Positions 21,060-30,815 of a stretch of 64,000 nucleotides of DNA are shown here, in pieces. This stretch comes from Peteryoungia ipomoeae (lineage in GTDB: Bacteria; Pseudomonadota; Alphaproteobacteria; Rhizobiales; Rhizobiaceae). The notes under the pieces were generated by a model. The model did no database searches, was not told where the DNA came from, and worked only from the letters and a program-made list of their open reading frames with translations. A program made the position numbers and the translations under genes. Positions within the stretch are counted from its first letter, which is position 1. Each line of letters opens with the position of its first letter. Location: assembly GCF_004912165.1 (NCBI RefSeq), contig NZ_STGV01000003.1, positions 248,001 to 312,000 on the forward strand, in the 5' to 3' direction.

Positions 21060-24000
21060 TTGCGCTACGAGACGATCGATCCGAACGGATCTTCTAAAAA
21101 CTGGGGCGGTAGCACCTTCTGGCTGATTGCTGGCGCCTCAATGAGCGCGATCATTCTGGCAACCGGTTTCTTCATCGACCGCAATACCGGCCTTCAGGAA
21201 AAACTGAGGGTGCAGCAGGCTGTCCGCTATTCCGCGCAGATGACCGAGAGATCGCTTGCCGAGCACTTTGACAACACGCTCGGACTGCTCAATGCGATTG
21301 CCGACGACATTGCCGACGATCCGATGCTTTCGCCTCCCGAACTGAACCGGACGATCCGCGCGACCCTTGCAGACAATCCGCATTTTCGCGCGATCAGTTT
21401 CAAGCCGCTTGCCGATCAGACGCGCATGGCCTTCACGCCGATGATTGTGAGCCAGGGGCAGCACATCGTCGTCGATATCCCGATACCGCCGATGCCATGG
21501 GCGCAGCCCAAGCAATGGCAATCCATGGTCACCGAGATCGACAAGGCGGCCTTTTTGCAATCCGCCAGGATAACCGACCTCGGCACACATGAAGGCGGCC
21601 TGGTGGATGGCCCGCTGACGCTTGCCGTCGTTCACAACGGCAAGGTGCTGCTGGGCGATGCGGAGGTTCTGGGGCTTGAGCCGGAAAGGCTCGATCTGTC
21701 GGTCGCAGGCAGCCAATTCGAACTTTACGCCGTACCACAGGACGGCTGGGGCGCTGCCATGTCGCGCAGTCCGGTGGGCAGACTGTTCCTGCTTGCCGGC
21801 ATCGTCACGATGATGGTGGCCACGTTTGGCGCGATCTATCTTCTGCGCGAGCGCAATCTCAACGTCGCCCGCCTCGCTGCGCGCGAAGCCCGTCTTGGCG
21901 AGCTGTCGAAGCGCTTGACCATGGCGCTCGAGACCTCGAAAACCGGCATATGGCAGGTCGACCCATCAACGCGTGAACTGGTTTGGGACGAGCGTACCGC
22001 CCTGTTGCACGGGCGCGACGTCAACACGGAACCCCATCCAGAACGGCTGGACGAGTGGTACTGTGCCATTCACCCGGATGATCGGGAGCGCGCGGAGCAG
22101 CTGTTTTACGATTTTGCCGTGGCCAACAGCCAGGACAGGCTCGACTTTTCCTACCGGATCATCCTCAAGAACGGGGCCGTCCGGCATCTTCGCTGTGTTG
22201 GCGCCCGCTCCGAGATCGGACTTCTGACCGGCATCGTCTGCGATGTCACCAGCGAGGCCCTGGTCAATCAGCGCTTGAGCAAAGACAAGCAAGATAGCGA
22301 TATCAAGAACGCCGAGCTGGAACTTGCGCTGGAAGAGCTATCCTCGCGCGAACACCAGCTGACAGAACTCTCGCAGCGCCTCGACATGGCGCTCGGTTCT
22401 TACAATTGCGGGACATGGGAAGGTGATCCGATCACCAAGACCGCCATGTGGGATGAGCGGATGCACCAGCTCTACGGCCTGCCCTATTCCGACCGTCCGG
22501 TGACCGAAAGCCAGTGGCTGGGATCCCTTCATCCCGAAGACCGCAGCCTAGTGGTGCTTGCCGCCAAACGCGCAAGCAATCTCGACAACCTGATGCACAC
22601 CACGCAAAGAGTCCTGCTGCCCAACAACGAGGTCCGCTTCATCCGGTCCGTCGGGCGCAATCATATCGACCGGGACGGACGCAAGAAGCTGATCGGCATC
22701 GCATTCGATGTCACCGCCGACGTCATGCTGGCAGAACAGCTGAGATCGGCAAAGGCCGAGGCCGATATGCGCAATATCGAGCTTGAACTGGCCAAGAACC
22801 GGATCGAATACAATGCCCTGCATGACCCGCTGACGTCGCTTGCCAACAGGCGAAAGTTCGATCAGGTCCTCGATACGCTCGGCAAGTCGCGCGAACGCGA
22901 GAAATATGCGATCCTCCATCTCGATCTCGATCGCTTCAAGGAGATCAACGACACGCTCGGCCATGCTGCGGGCGACGCCATGCTGGTGCATGCGTCGCGG
23001 GTGCTGAACCGGATCGTCGCGCGCGGCGACCTGGTGGCCCGCATCGGTGGCGACGAGTTCGTCATTCTCTCGCATTCAGCCACGAGCCAACAGGACCTCA
23101 GCCGTCTTGCCTCCAAGATCATTGAGGAAATGCACCAGCCTATCGACTTCGAGGGCTTCACCTGCCGCTGCGGCGTATCGATCGGCATTGCCCAGGCGAT
23201 GGGCGCGTCGCCGGATCCGCGCAAGATCCTGATCAATGCCGACATCGCGCTCTACCAGGCCAAGGAGAAGGGCCGGAACGGCTTTGCCTTCTTCACCCCC
23301 GACCTGCAGGCTAATATCATCGCCAAGAAGCACATGGCCGACGATATCCTGAACGGGCTTGAGCGGGATGAATTCACCGTCCACTACCAGCCGCAATTTC
23401 ACGCCACCACCATGCAGATGTGCGGCGCCGAAGCGCTTGTGCGCTGGCGCCACCCGCAGCGCGGGATCGTCGCGACGCATGATTTCCTGCGCGTGGCCGA
23501 AGACCTCAATGTGATGGCGCGGATCGACCAGATCGTGCTGCAGACAGCGCTCAAGGACCAGATGCGCTGGACGGCGCTCGGCTTCAGAACGCCCAAGGTG
23601 TCCGTCAACGTTTCGTCGAAGCGGCTGCATGACGTGACGCTGATCGCCCAGTTGCAGAAGCTCAACCTGATGCCCGACACGATCTGTTTCGAGCTGGTGG
23701 AATCGATCTTCCTCGATAACAGCCATGGGGTCTCTGTCGACAATATCGACAAGTTGAAATCGCTCGGCATCGACATCGAAATCGATGATTTCGGCACCGG
23801 CCACACCTCGATCGTCAGCCTGTTGAAGCTGAAACCGAAGCGTCTGAAGATCGACCGCCAACTGGTCATGCCGCTCACGACCCAGCCGCAGGAGCGCAAC
23901 ATGGTGCGTTCGATCGTTGAAATTGCCCGTTCGCTCGGGATCGAAACAGTGGCTGAAGGTGTCGAGACGGAAGCCCATGCCACGATCCTGCGCGAGATCG

Positions 24001-24098
24001 GCTGCGATTTCCTGCAGGGCTATCACTTCGCAAAACCGCTCTCCTTTGACGACTTCACCCGCTTCATGGGCAAGCTGCCCCAGCGAAAAGCCTCCTGA
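21060..24098 (+). CDS. Membrane-bound PAS-PAS-GGDEF-EAL protein
   Basis: A 1012-residue c-di-GMP enzyme. An N-terminal helix (about 19-41) and a second one near 235-257 bracket a periplasmic sensor region of roughly 190 residues (AEHFDNTLGLLNAIADDIAD...), which looks like a Cache/CHASE-type domain. Two PAS domains follow (about 290-400 and 430-560), each starting with a helix of the form ELSKRLTMALETSKTGIWQ. The GGDEF domain (about 590-745) has RIGGDEFV but not a proper RxxD inhibitory site (ARGD instead). The EAL domain (about 760-1000) keeps EALVRW, DDFGTGHTS and AEGVET. The start is TTG. Both activities appear possible. Confidence 0.88.
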   Translation: MRYETIDPNGSSKNWGGSTFWLIAGASMSAIILATGFFIDRNTGLQEKLRVQQAVRYSAQMTERSLAEHFDNTLGLLNAIADDIADDPMLSPPELNRTIRATLADNPHFRAISFKPLADQTRMAFTPMIVSQGQHIVVDIPIPPMPWAQPKQWQSMVTEIDKAAFLQSARITDLGTHEGGLVDGPLTLAVVHNGKVLLGDAEVLGLEPERLDLSVAGSQFELYAVPQDGWGAAMSRSPVGRLFLLAGIVTMMVATFGAIYLLRERNLNVARLAAREARLGELSKRLTMALETSKTGIWQVDPSTRELVWDERTALLHGRDVNTEPHPERLDEWYCAIHPDDRERAEQLFYDFAVANSQDRLDFSYRIILKNGAVRHLRCVGARSEIGLLTGIVCDVTSEALVNQRLSKDKQDSDIKNAELELALEELSSREHQLTELSQRLDMALGSYNCGTWEGDPITKTAMWDERMHQLYGLPYSDRPVTESQWLGSLHPEDRSLVVLAAKRASNLDNLMHTTQRVLLPNNEVRFIRSVGRNHIDRDGRKKLIGIAFDVTADVMLAEQLRSAKAEADMRNIELELAKNRIEYNALHDPLTSLANRRKFDQVLDTLGKSREREKYAILHLDLDRFKEINDTLGHAAGDAMLVHASRVLNRIVARGDLVARIGGDEFVILSHSATSQQDLSRLASKIIEEMHQPIDFEGFTCRCGVSIGIAQAMGASPDPRKILINADIALYQAKEKGRNGFAFFTPDLQANIIAKKHMADDILNGLERDEFTVHYQPQFHATTMQMCGAEALVRWRHPQRGIVATHDFLRVAEDLNVMARIDQIVLQTALKDQMRWTALGFRTPKVSVNVSSKRLHDVTLIAQLQKLNLMPDTICFELVESIFLDNSHGVSVDNIDKLKSLGIDIEIDDFGTGHTSIVSLLKLKPKRLKIDRQLVMPLTTQPQERNMVRSIVEIARSLGIETVAEGVETEAHATILREIGCDFLQGYHFAKPLSFDDFTRFMGKLPQRKAS

Positions 24099-24264
24099 CC
24101 GGGGTTTCGGCAACTACATTGCAACCGGCGCGCCCGAACGGATTTTTCCTTCGGGCGCAAAAGCGCTTCTCAAGCCTCGCAGATTTGCTCTATGAGTGAC
24201 GCCATCCCTGAAAAGGCCGGGCGGATGGCGATCTGCCGGGCGCAAAGGAAACGGTACCTGATCC

Positions 24265-25359
24265 ATGTCGCATAACTCATTCGGTCATCTCTTCCGCGTC
24301 ACGACCTGGGGCGAAAGCCACGGCCCGGCGCTGGGCGCCGTCGTCGATGGCTGCCCGCCCGGCATCCGCTTCCGGCAGGAGGATCTCCAGGTCTTCATGG
24401 ACAAGCGCAAGCCCGGCCAGTCGCGCTTCGTCACGCAGCGGCGGGAAGACGATATCGTCAAGGTGCTCTCCGGCGTTATGCCGCAAGAAGACGGCTCGAT
24501 GATCACGACGGGAACGCCGGTCTCGCTGTTCATCGAGAACACGGACCAGCGCTCGAAGGATTACGGCGACATCGCCAAGCGTTACCGCCCCGGCCATGCC
24601 GACTACACCTATGATCTGAAATACGGCATTCGCGACTATCGCGGTGGCGGCCGTTCGTCGGCGCGCGAAACGGCTGCCCGTGTTGCAGCCGGAGCGCTTG
24701 CACGCCTTGCGATGCCGGGTATTACCATTCGCGGCGCGCTGACGCAGATCGGTGTGCACAAGATCAACCGCGACAACTGGGATTGGGCCCAAGTTGAAGA
24801 AAACCCGTTCTTCTGCCCGGATGCCGCAATGGTTCCGGTCTTCGAGGACTATCTCGACGGCATTCGCAAAGGCGGCTCCTCCGTCGGCGCCGTGATCGAG
24901 GTGGTCGCGGAAGGCGTGCCCGCCGGCATCGGCGCGCCCGTCTACGGCAAGCTCGATCAGGACATCGCCTCGGCGCTGATGTCGATCAATGCGGTCAAGG
25001 GCGTGGAAGTCGGCAATGGCTTCCAGGCGGCCGAGATTACCGGCGAGGAAAATGCCGACGAGATGCGGATCGGGCCGGATGGCAAGCCGATGTTCCTGTC
25101 CAACCATGCCGGCGGCATTCTGGGCGGCATTTCGACCGGCGAGCCGATCGTCGCACGTTTTGCGATCAAGCCGACCTCGTCGATCCTGACCGAGAAGCGC
25201 TCCATTGATGCCGACGGCAACGAGGTGGACGTGCGCACAAAGGGGCGTCATGATCCTTGCGTCGGAATCAGGGCCGTGCCTGTCGGTGAGGCAATGCTTG
25301 CCTGCGTGATCCTCGATCATATCTTGAGAGACCGTGGTCAGAACGGCCGCACGCGATAG
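24265..25359 (+). CDS. aroC: Chorismate synthase
   Basis: A 364-residue FMN-dependent enzyme, last step of the shikimate pathway. All three signatures are present: [18 protein letters not shown], the [18 protein letters not shown] stretch, and [17 protein letters not shown] near the C terminus. Its stop is 14 bases before the ribBA ATG. Confidence 0.97.
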   Translation: MSHNSFGHLFRVTTWGESHGPALGAVVDGCPPGIRFRQEDLQVFMDKRKPGQSRFVTQRREDDIVKVLSGVMPQEDGSMITTGTPVSLFIENTDQRSKDYGDIAKRYRPGHADYTYDLKYGIRDYRGGGRSSARETAARVAAGALARLAMPGITIRGALTQIGVHKINRDNWDWAQVEENPFFCPDAAMVPVFEDYLDGIRKGGSSVGAVIEVVAEGVPAGIGAPVYGKLDQDIASALMSINAVKGVEVGNGFQAAEITGEENADEMRIGPDGKPMFLSNHAGGILGGISTGEPIVARFAIKPTSSILTEKRSIDADGNEVDVRTKGRHDPCVGIRAVPVGEAMLACVILDHILRDRGQNGRTR

Positions 25360-25372
25360 GGATGCCCATGCC

Positions 25373-26473
25373 ATGAGCTATGACCAGAAACGCGTCGTTG
25401 AAGCCATCCGAGCCTTCGAGGCCGGTGAAATCGTCGTCGTCATGGATGACGACGGGCGGGAAAACGAAGGCGATCTGATCGTGGCGGCAGTGCATTGCAC
25501 GCCGGAAAAGATGGCCTTCATCGTGCGCCACACCTCCGGCATCGTCTGCGCCCCGATGCCAAAGGAAGAGGCCAAGCGGCTAAATCTCTCGGCCATGGTC
25601 GCCGACAATGACAGCGCCCATACGACCGCCTTTACCGTTTCGGTCGATTTCAAGCACGGCACGACAACCGGCATTTCGGCCGACGACCGCACGCTCACTG
25701 TGCGCAATCTCGCCAATCCCAATGTCGGCGCCGCCGATTTCGTCCGGCCCGGCCACATCTTCCCTCTGGTGGCGCGCGAAGGCGGGGTGCTGATGCGCTC
25801 CGGCCATACGGAAGCCGCCGTCGACCTCTGCCGGCTTGCCTCCCTGCCGCTGATCGGTGTGATTTCCGAACTGGTCAATGACGACGGTACGGTGATGCGC
25901 GGGCCGCAGGTGGCAAGCTTTGCCGAGCAGCATGGCCTGAAGCAGGTGTCGGTTGCCGATCTCATCGCCTACCGTCAGCGCAAGGAAACGCTGATCCAGC
26001 TGGCCTCGCAATTCGATCTCGACACACCCTATGGCCCGGCAAAGGCCTATGCCTATTCCCTGCCCTGGGACCCGATGCAACATCTCGCCGTCGTCTTCGG
26101 CGATATCCGGGATGGCGAGGACATTCCTGTTCGCCTGCACCTCGAGCATGTCGGCAAGGATGTCTTCGGGCGCACCCGGCAGATTGACGACATCATGAAG
26201 CGGATTGCCGAGAAGGGCCGTGGAGTCATCGTCTATCTTCGCGAAGGATCCGTCGGCGTTGGCGCATCGACGACGGCGCGCATGGCCAAGCATGAGCGCG
26301 AGGCGCATTCGGAAGCACAGGCGCGCGAAAGCGAGTGGCTGGAAATCGGGCTTGGCGCGCAGATCCTGAAGGATCTCGGGGTCACCTCGATCCGCCTGTT
26401 TTCCTCGCGCGAGCGCCACTATGTCGGGCTCGAGGGCTTTGGCATCCGCATCGCCGGCACGGAGATCGTCTGA
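25373..26473 (+). CDS. ribBA: 3,4-dihydroxy-2-butanone-4-phosphate synthase with degenerate RibA-like half
   Basis: A 366-residue protein. The RibB half (about 1-200) is intact: VVVMDDDGRENEGDLIVAA, HTSGIVCAPM and GHTEAAVDLCRLA, so it should make DHBP from ribulose 5-phosphate for riboflavin. The second half has the GTP cyclohydrolase II layout (RLHLEHVGKDVFG..., then GVIVYLREG) but lacks the three zinc cysteines found in active RibA between the RxHxE and the YLR.EGR segments. GTP cyclohydrolase II activity is therefore unlikely, and a separate ribA should exist elsewhere. Alternative name: ribB. The start at 25373 fits the family N terminus. Confidence 0.88.
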   Translation: MSYDQKRVVEAIRAFEAGEIVVVMDDDGRENEGDLIVAAVHCTPEKMAFIVRHTSGIVCAPMPKEEAKRLNLSAMVADNDSAHTTAFTVSVDFKHGTTTGISADDRTLTVRNLANPNVGAADFVRPGHIFPLVAREGGVLMRSGHTEAAVDLCRLASLPLIGVISELVNDDGTVMRGPQVASFAEQHGLKQVSVADLIAYRQRKETLIQLASQFDLDTPYGPAKAYAYSLPWDPMQHLAVVFGDIRDGEDIPVRLHLEHVGKDVFGRTRQIDDIMKRIAEKGRGVIVYLREGSVGVGASTTARMAKHEREAHSEAQARESEWLEIGLGAQILKDLGVTSIRLFSSRERHYVGLEGFGIRIAGTEIV

Positions 26474-26490
26474 GCGATTTCCTCGACACG

Positions 26491-27186
26491 TCAGAGGATC
26501 GGGCCGTCGATCACCGGCGTTGGGCTCCCCTTCCAGGCGAGCCGCCAGACATCGCCCTGGCGGACGGACTGGACAGCTGCCGGGCGCAGCACCGCAAAAC
26601 AGGTGCCGCCTTCATGGCGGACAGAGGGATAGATAATGCCATTGAGGCTCGCTGCCCGGGCCTCCGCCGCCAGCGCATTGCCGGCAGGATAGCCTTCAGA
26701 CTTGTTGGGCGACAGCGCGGGATGCGCCGGCTCTGCCCTCAGATCAAGGAAATCGCCCGAAACGCTCGAGAACATCTCGGCATAATCGACGACCGCTTCA
26801 TAGACCCCGGTGCGCGCCAGAAACTCCGTCATGTGAAAGCCGATCTCGGCCAGGCAGGTTTGCACCTCAAGCGCGGAATACCAGGCGCCGCGATTTTCAC
26901 CATTGAAACGGTTCGGCTCGCGCGGCTTGGCATAGGCAAAGCTTGCGTTGATGAAATGCGCATGCGGGACGTCATAGACCAGTTCGTTGGCAGCAAGACC
27001 CGAGATACCGGTGGCCTGGGCATGGATGCGGCTCGACGTCGCCGCTTCGATTTCGGCCAGTTCGGCGAATTCCTCCGCCGTATCAACGAGGCTCGCCAGC
27101 ACCGCCTCGCGCAATCTTGCCGTCGAGACCAATCGCACCGTTTTGGGATAGGCAAGCGTGGCGACGGGGAGACCTGCGACCTGCAC
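26491..27186 (-). CDS. RES-domain toxin (NAD-degrading type)
   Basis: A 231-residue RES-domain protein. RES toxins related to MbcT split NAD+ and inhibit growth. The expected conserved residues are visible: Arg in EPNRFNGEN, Tyr-Ser in GAWYSALEV, Glu in CLAEIGFH and Ser in GIIYPSVRH. It starts with GTG directly after the antitoxin stop, so the two genes are coupled. Intact length suggests an active toxin. Confidence 0.87.
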   Translation of the reverse strand: MQVAGLPVATLAYPKTVRLVSTARLREAVLASLVDTAEEFAELAEIEAATSSRIHAQATGISGLAANELVYDVPHAHFINASFAYAKPREPNRFNGENRGAWYSALEVQTCLAEIGFHMTEFLARTGVYEAVVDYAEMFSSVSGDFLDLRAEPAHPALSPNKSEGYPAGNALAAEARAASLNGIIYPSVRHEGGTCFAVLRPAAVQSVRQGDVWRLAWKGSPTPVIDGPIL

Positions 27187-27618
27187 TCACAATCCCCCGC
27201 GCACGGCGTCGAGATAACGGCGGACCTCCAGCATATGCGGGATGCCACCCTCGATCATGGCCGTGACCGGTGTGCGTCTGTCAAACAGTGGCCCATTGTT
27301 GGCAAGCTGTATCCAACGGTCGGCCATGCCATCGGCAAACAGAAGATGCAGGGCCTTGTAAATGCCGACCAGCGCCGAAATCCGGGTCATCTGGTCCTGG
27401 GTCAGGGATTTTTCTGCAGCGTCAGGTTTCAGCCGCTCCCAGGTGCTGAGGGAGACGCCCAGCAGAGCCGCCGCCTGCTGGCCCGTGAGATCCCACTGGC
27501 CAACCAAACGACGATAGGCTTTCAGCGCTGTTGCCGAAAGGCGTTCGCGCTCGCCCTCATTGGCAAACCCCTGAGGTCGCACAGATGGGGCATCCTCGAT
27601 GCGGTGATGGTTCAGCAT
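27187..27618 (-). CDS. Xre/MbcA/ParS-type antitoxin
   Basis: A 143-residue antitoxin of the Xre-MbcA-ParS group. The HTH-like part (WDLTGQQAAALLGVSLSTWE, about 42-61) and the C-terminal DUF2384 region (GIYKALHLLFADGMADRWI, then NNGPLFDRRTPVTAMIEGG) are both present. It precedes the RES toxin without a gap and has a promoter with overlapping inverted repeat, fitting autoregulation. Confidence 0.87.
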   Translation of the reverse strand: MLNHHRIEDAPSVRPQGFANEGERERLSATALKAYRRLVGQWDLTGQQAAALLGVSLSTWERLKPDAAEKSLTQDQMTRISALVGIYKALHLLFADGMADRWIQLANNGPLFDRRTPVTAMIEGGIPHMLEVRRYLDAVRGGL

Positions 27619-27628
27619 GACTGACCTC

Positions 27629-27674
27629 CGTCAAATGATGGATGGTATATACGTCATTTGACGGCGATTTTCAA
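27629..27674 (-). promoter_or_regulatory. Promoter and operator of the RES/Xre operon
   Basis: Read on the minus strand, TTGAAA (27674-27669) and TATATA (27651-27646) are spaced by exactly 17 bases, a near-consensus housekeeping promoter. The inverted repeat CGTCAAATGA (27629-27638) / TCATTTGACG (27654-27663) has one arm in the spacer and the other after the -10 box, so a bound antitoxin would block RNA polymerase. Confidence 0.8.
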
Positions 27675-27689
27675 GTCATCGACGGATAG

Positions 27690-28121
27690 TCAGCTCTCAG
27701 ACTTCAACACCCTCGACATGCCCACCGACCGCGGCGCCGTCTCGGCGAAGCCAAATTGCTGATAAAGCCGGTTGGCAGGGACATCGGCGATCAGGCTGAC
27801 ATAGGCCGTCTTCGGTAGCGCCTCGTTGATGTAGTCGGTCAGGGCCTGCATGATCCATTTGGCGAGCCCCCTGCCCTGATGCGCCGGCAGGATTGCAATA
27901 TCGGTCACCTGGAAGAAACAGCCGCCATCGCCGATGATCCGGCCCATGCCGACGGTCTCTCCCCCATGCATCAGGCTTACCGCGAAGATGGAGTTCGGCA
28001 AACCGCGCTCGGCCGCCTCGCGGGAAAAGGGCGACAGACCGGCTTCGCGCCTCAGCTTCAGATAATCGTCCACCTGGGGCACGCGATGCTCGATACGATA
28101 GGCGCTGTTGTCCAATGTCAT
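27690..28121 (-). CDS. GNAT family acetyltransferase
   Basis: A 143-residue N-acetyltransferase. The acetyl-CoA-binding motif A is in VTDIAILPAHQGRGLAKWIM (Q/RxxGxG/A type), followed by VPANRLYQQFGF typical of motif B. The start at 28121 has AAGGA upstream; the frame continues upstream into the AlkX-like gene without support. It lies 13 bases after that gene and is probably co-transcribed. Substrate unknown. Confidence 0.82.
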   Translation of the reverse strand: MTLDNSAYRIEHRVPQVDDYLKLRREAGLSPFSREAAERGLPNSIFAVSLMHGGETVGMGRIIGDGGCFFQVTDIAILPAHQGRGLAKWIMQALTDYINEALPKTAYVSLIADVPANRLYQQFGFAETAPRSVGMSRVLKSES

Positions 28122-28134
28122 CAGATGTCCTTGT

Positions 28135-29340
28135 TCATGTCGACGTCTCCGCCTCGGCCAACCAGCCTTCGGCAAAACTTGCCTCCTGCATGCCGACAAA
28201 GCGGGCGATGCGCTGAAATTCCGCTTCGATCCGCTCAAGCCGTCCTGCACTCGCCTTTACCCCCGGCTCGAGCCAGAGCTTGCGCACGGAGAGGGTACCG
28301 GCCTTGCGCTCTGCCTTCATGTCGACGCGGCCGATCAGCCGGTCGCCCTCCAGAAGCGGGAAGACATAATAGCCATATTGCCGTTTTGGCTCAGGCACGT
28401 AGATTTCGATGCGATAGAAGAAGCCGAAAAGCCGCTCGCTGCGATTGCGGTCGCGGATCAGCGGATCAAATGGCGAAAGCACCCGCACCCGCGATGGCGG
28501 CTCGGTCGTATCGGTCAGGCTCGGCAGGTCTTCGGCGAAGGCGAAGGAACTGCGCGCCTTGCCGTCGATGGTCGCAAGCGTCACCTCGTCCAGTTCCTCG
28601 CGGTTCGCCAAGACCCAGGCCTTGGCCTCCTCGATTGTGACGAGGTCGAAAAAGGCGGCAATCTCGCCGGCCGTCGCGAACCCGAGCCGAGTCAGGGCGG
28701 AGCGGCAGGCCCAGTCTACGAAGGCATTATGGTCGACCTCATCGGCATGATGCAGCGCGGGGATGACCCGCTCGGCAAGGTCATAGACCTTCTGGAAGCC
28801 TTCGCGCCGTGCAATCGCAAGCTTGCCGGTCTGCCAGAGATATTCGAGCGCCGTCTTCGAGGGGTGCCAGTTCCACCAACCGCCGGACTTGTGATCCTCA
28901 GCCTTCACCTCACGCGCCATGACGGGGCCATGATCGCGGATGCGCGCATAGGTCTCCTCAATCGCGGCCTCGTAACTCTCTCCCTGCCACTTCGCCCAGT
29001 TCTCGCGGATCCGCGCTTCGCGACGGCGGAAGCGGTGTTTCCAATAGGGAAAGAAGGCAGAGGGAATGATCGAGGCGTCATGCGTCCAGTGCTCGAAAAG
29101 AAGGCGATCCTTTTCAACGAGATGGCTCAGATCCTTGATCTTGTAGGTCTGGTTGCGGGCAAACAGGATGTGGTGATGGGCACGCTCCACCCACTGGATG
29201 CTATCGAGCTGCACGAAACCGAGATCATGCACCATATCATATAAGCCAGCACGGCTGAGGCCCGACGACGGCGAACGGGAGAGCCCCTGACGCTGAAGAA
29301 AGATTCGGCGAGCCTGCGGGTTGGAAAGATGCGTGACCAT
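28135..29340 (-). CDS. YcaQ/AlkX family winged-helix DNA glycosylase-like protein
   Basis: A 401-residue protein of the HTH_42 (YcaQ, AlkX/AlkZ) family. These are winged-helix DNA glycosylases that unhook interstrand crosslinks and remove bulky lesions. Landmarks are the N-terminal ARRIFLQRQGL, LGFVQLDSIQWVERAHHH with the family QLD-type catalytic region, and LSPFDPLIRDRNRSERLFGF. It is longer than a minimal member but matches the usual 390-410 residues. It is divergent from the biotin importer genes. Confidence 0.82.
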   Translation of the reverse strand: MVTHLSNPQARRIFLQRQGLSRSPSSGLSRAGLYDMVHDLGFVQLDSIQWVERAHHHILFARNQTYKIKDLSHLVEKDRLLFEHWTHDASIIPSAFFPYWKHRFRRREARIRENWAKWQGESYEAAIEETYARIRDHGPVMAREVKAEDHKSGGWWNWHPSKTALEYLWQTGKLAIARREGFQKVYDLAERVIPALHHADEVDHNAFVDWACRSALTRLGFATAGEIAAFFDLVTIEEAKAWVLANREELDEVTLATIDGKARSSFAFAEDLPSLTDTTEPPSRVRVLSPFDPLIRDRNRSERLFGFFYRIEIYVPEPKRQYGYYVFPLLEGDRLIGRVDMKAERKAGTLSVRKLWLEPGVKASAGRLERIEAEFQRIARFVGMQEASFAEGWLAEAETST

Positions 29341-29508
29341 GGCTGCAAGCTAACCAATGTTCTCTCTTTGTTCAACCATCCGTCGGGAGAATTTCGCACC
29401 TATTTTTCGGTGGCGGGAACAAGCCGCCGAGACCTTCGCAGTCTGGCCATTCCCCTCACCCAGGCTTTGCGTCTATAGAGCAGCGACGAGATCAGAGAGC
29501 GACCGCCG

Positions 29509-30189
29509 GTGCATATCCAATTTCACCAGACCGAACTGCGCTATGGCGCGCGCGTGGCCCTTCAGCCGTTGACGCTCGATCTCGACGATCAGCGGATCGG
29601 CGTGATCGGACTGAATGGCTCGGGCAAGACAAGTTTCGCCCGGCTTCTGACCGGGCTCGTTGCGCCGACATTGGGACGTGTGACCCTTGATGGGCTCGAC
29701 ACGGTGAAGGATATCAAGTCCATCAGGCAGAAGACCGGCTTCATCTTCCAGAACCCCGGCAACCAGATCATTCTGCCAATCATCCGCGACGACATCGCGC
29801 TCGGCGTCGAAAGCCGAGGACTGCCAAAGGATGCGGTCCATGCCGCAGTCGAGGCGGTCCTTTCGCGCTTTGCCATCCACCACCTGGCGGAGCGGCGCCC
29901 GCATGAGCTTTCCGGCGGAGAATTGCAGCTGGCCGCCCTGGCCGCCGTCGTCGTCAATCAGCCGGAGCTGATCGTCTTTGACGAGCCGACCAACCAGCTT
30001 GACCTGAAAAACCGCGCCATCGTCAAAGCCGCCATCGAGGCGCTGCCCGAACAGGCTGTCGTCATCAGCCATGACCTTGACCTGATCAGCGACTACGGCC
30101 GCGTTCTGGTCTTCCATGAAAGCCGGCTTGCCCATGATGGTCCGGGCCATGAAGCCGTGGCACGCTACCGCGAGCTTGCAGGATGCTGA
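29509..30189 (+). CDS. bioM: Biotin ECF transporter ATPase BioM
   Basis: A 226-residue ABC ATPase. The Walker A motif is GLNGSGKTS (about residues 39-47), the signature LSGGELQLAAL, Walker B LIVFDEPT and the H-loop VISHDLDL. GTG start. Followed by bioN with a seven-base overlap and then bioY, which gives the BioMNY biotin importer. Energises uptake of biotin bound by BioY. Confidence 0.93.
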   Translation: MHIQFHQTELRYGARVALQPLTLDLDDQRIGVIGLNGSGKTSFARLLTGLVAPTLGRVTLDGLDTVKDIKSIRQKTGFIFQNPGNQIILPIIRDDIALGVESRGLPKDAVHAAVEAVLSRFAIHHLAERRPHELSGGELQLAALAAVVVNQPELIVFDEPTNQLDLKNRAIVKAAIEALPEQAVVISHDLDLISDYGRVLVFHESRLAHDGPGHEAVARYRELAGC

Positions 30190-30788
30190 CCAGTCTCCAT
30201 GTCGCGGGAAACAGCCTTTTGCACCGGATACCGGTGAAGCTGAAGCTGCTTGCCTTGCTTGTCTGGGGTCTCGCGCTCTACCTCGTCGAGAACCCCATCG
30301 TGCTTTTCTTCGGGATGGTGATGACCGGCCTCCTCTATCTCTCGACCGGGATCGGGGCGTCAAACGCATATCATCGGCTGAAGCCGGTGCTCTTCACCAT
30401 CGCCTTTCTCGGCCTTGTCAATATCCTCTTCCTTTCTCCCGGCGAGGCACTGGAGATCACGCTCAGACTGCTTGCCATCCTGTTTCTGGCAGCGGCCGTG
30501 ACCGCCAGTACGGAGATCGGCGCCTTCATCGCGACGATCACAGCGCTTGCACGGCCGCTGGAACGGCTCGGTCTCCTCAAGGCTGCGGATATCGGGCTTG
30601 CCTTCGGTCTGGTTCTGCGCTTCGTGCCGGAGATCGCCGCACGCTACGAAGCGCTGAAGGAGGCACATGCGGCGCGTGGGATCACCGTCAGGCTGTCACG
30701 CATGCTCGGGCCGTTGATCATCGCCACCCTTCGCGATGCGGACCGGATCGCCGAGGCGATTGACGCACGGGGCATTAGAGGTCAGTAA
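30183..30788 (+). CDS. bioN: Biotin ECF transporter transmembrane protein BioN
   Basis: A 201-residue EcfT-type membrane coupling protein with four to five hydrophobic segments (VKLKLLALLVWGLALYLV and others). The coupling-helix ARG signatures are in EAHAARGIT and AIDARGIRG. It links the BioM ATPase to the substrate-binding BioY. It overlaps bioM by seven bases. Confidence 0.92.
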   Translation: MLTSLHVAGNSLLHRIPVKLKLLALLVWGLALYLVENPIVLFFGMVMTGLLYLSTGIGASNAYHRLKPVLFTIAFLGLVNILFLSPGEALEITLRLLAILFLAAAVTASTEIGAFIATITALARPLERLGLLKAADIGLAFGLVLRFVPEIAARYEALKEAHAARGITVRLSRMLGPLIIATLRDADRIAEAIDARGIRGQ

Positions 30789-30815
30789 CGTCGGCGTTAT
30801 TTGTCGGAGGAAACC

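Noticed and set aside
29471-29480. TCTATAGA palindrome upstream of bioM as a possible BioR site
   Set aside because: The BioR consensus I know is TTAT-like at both ends; this short palindrome lacks those bases, so I do not call it a biotin operator.
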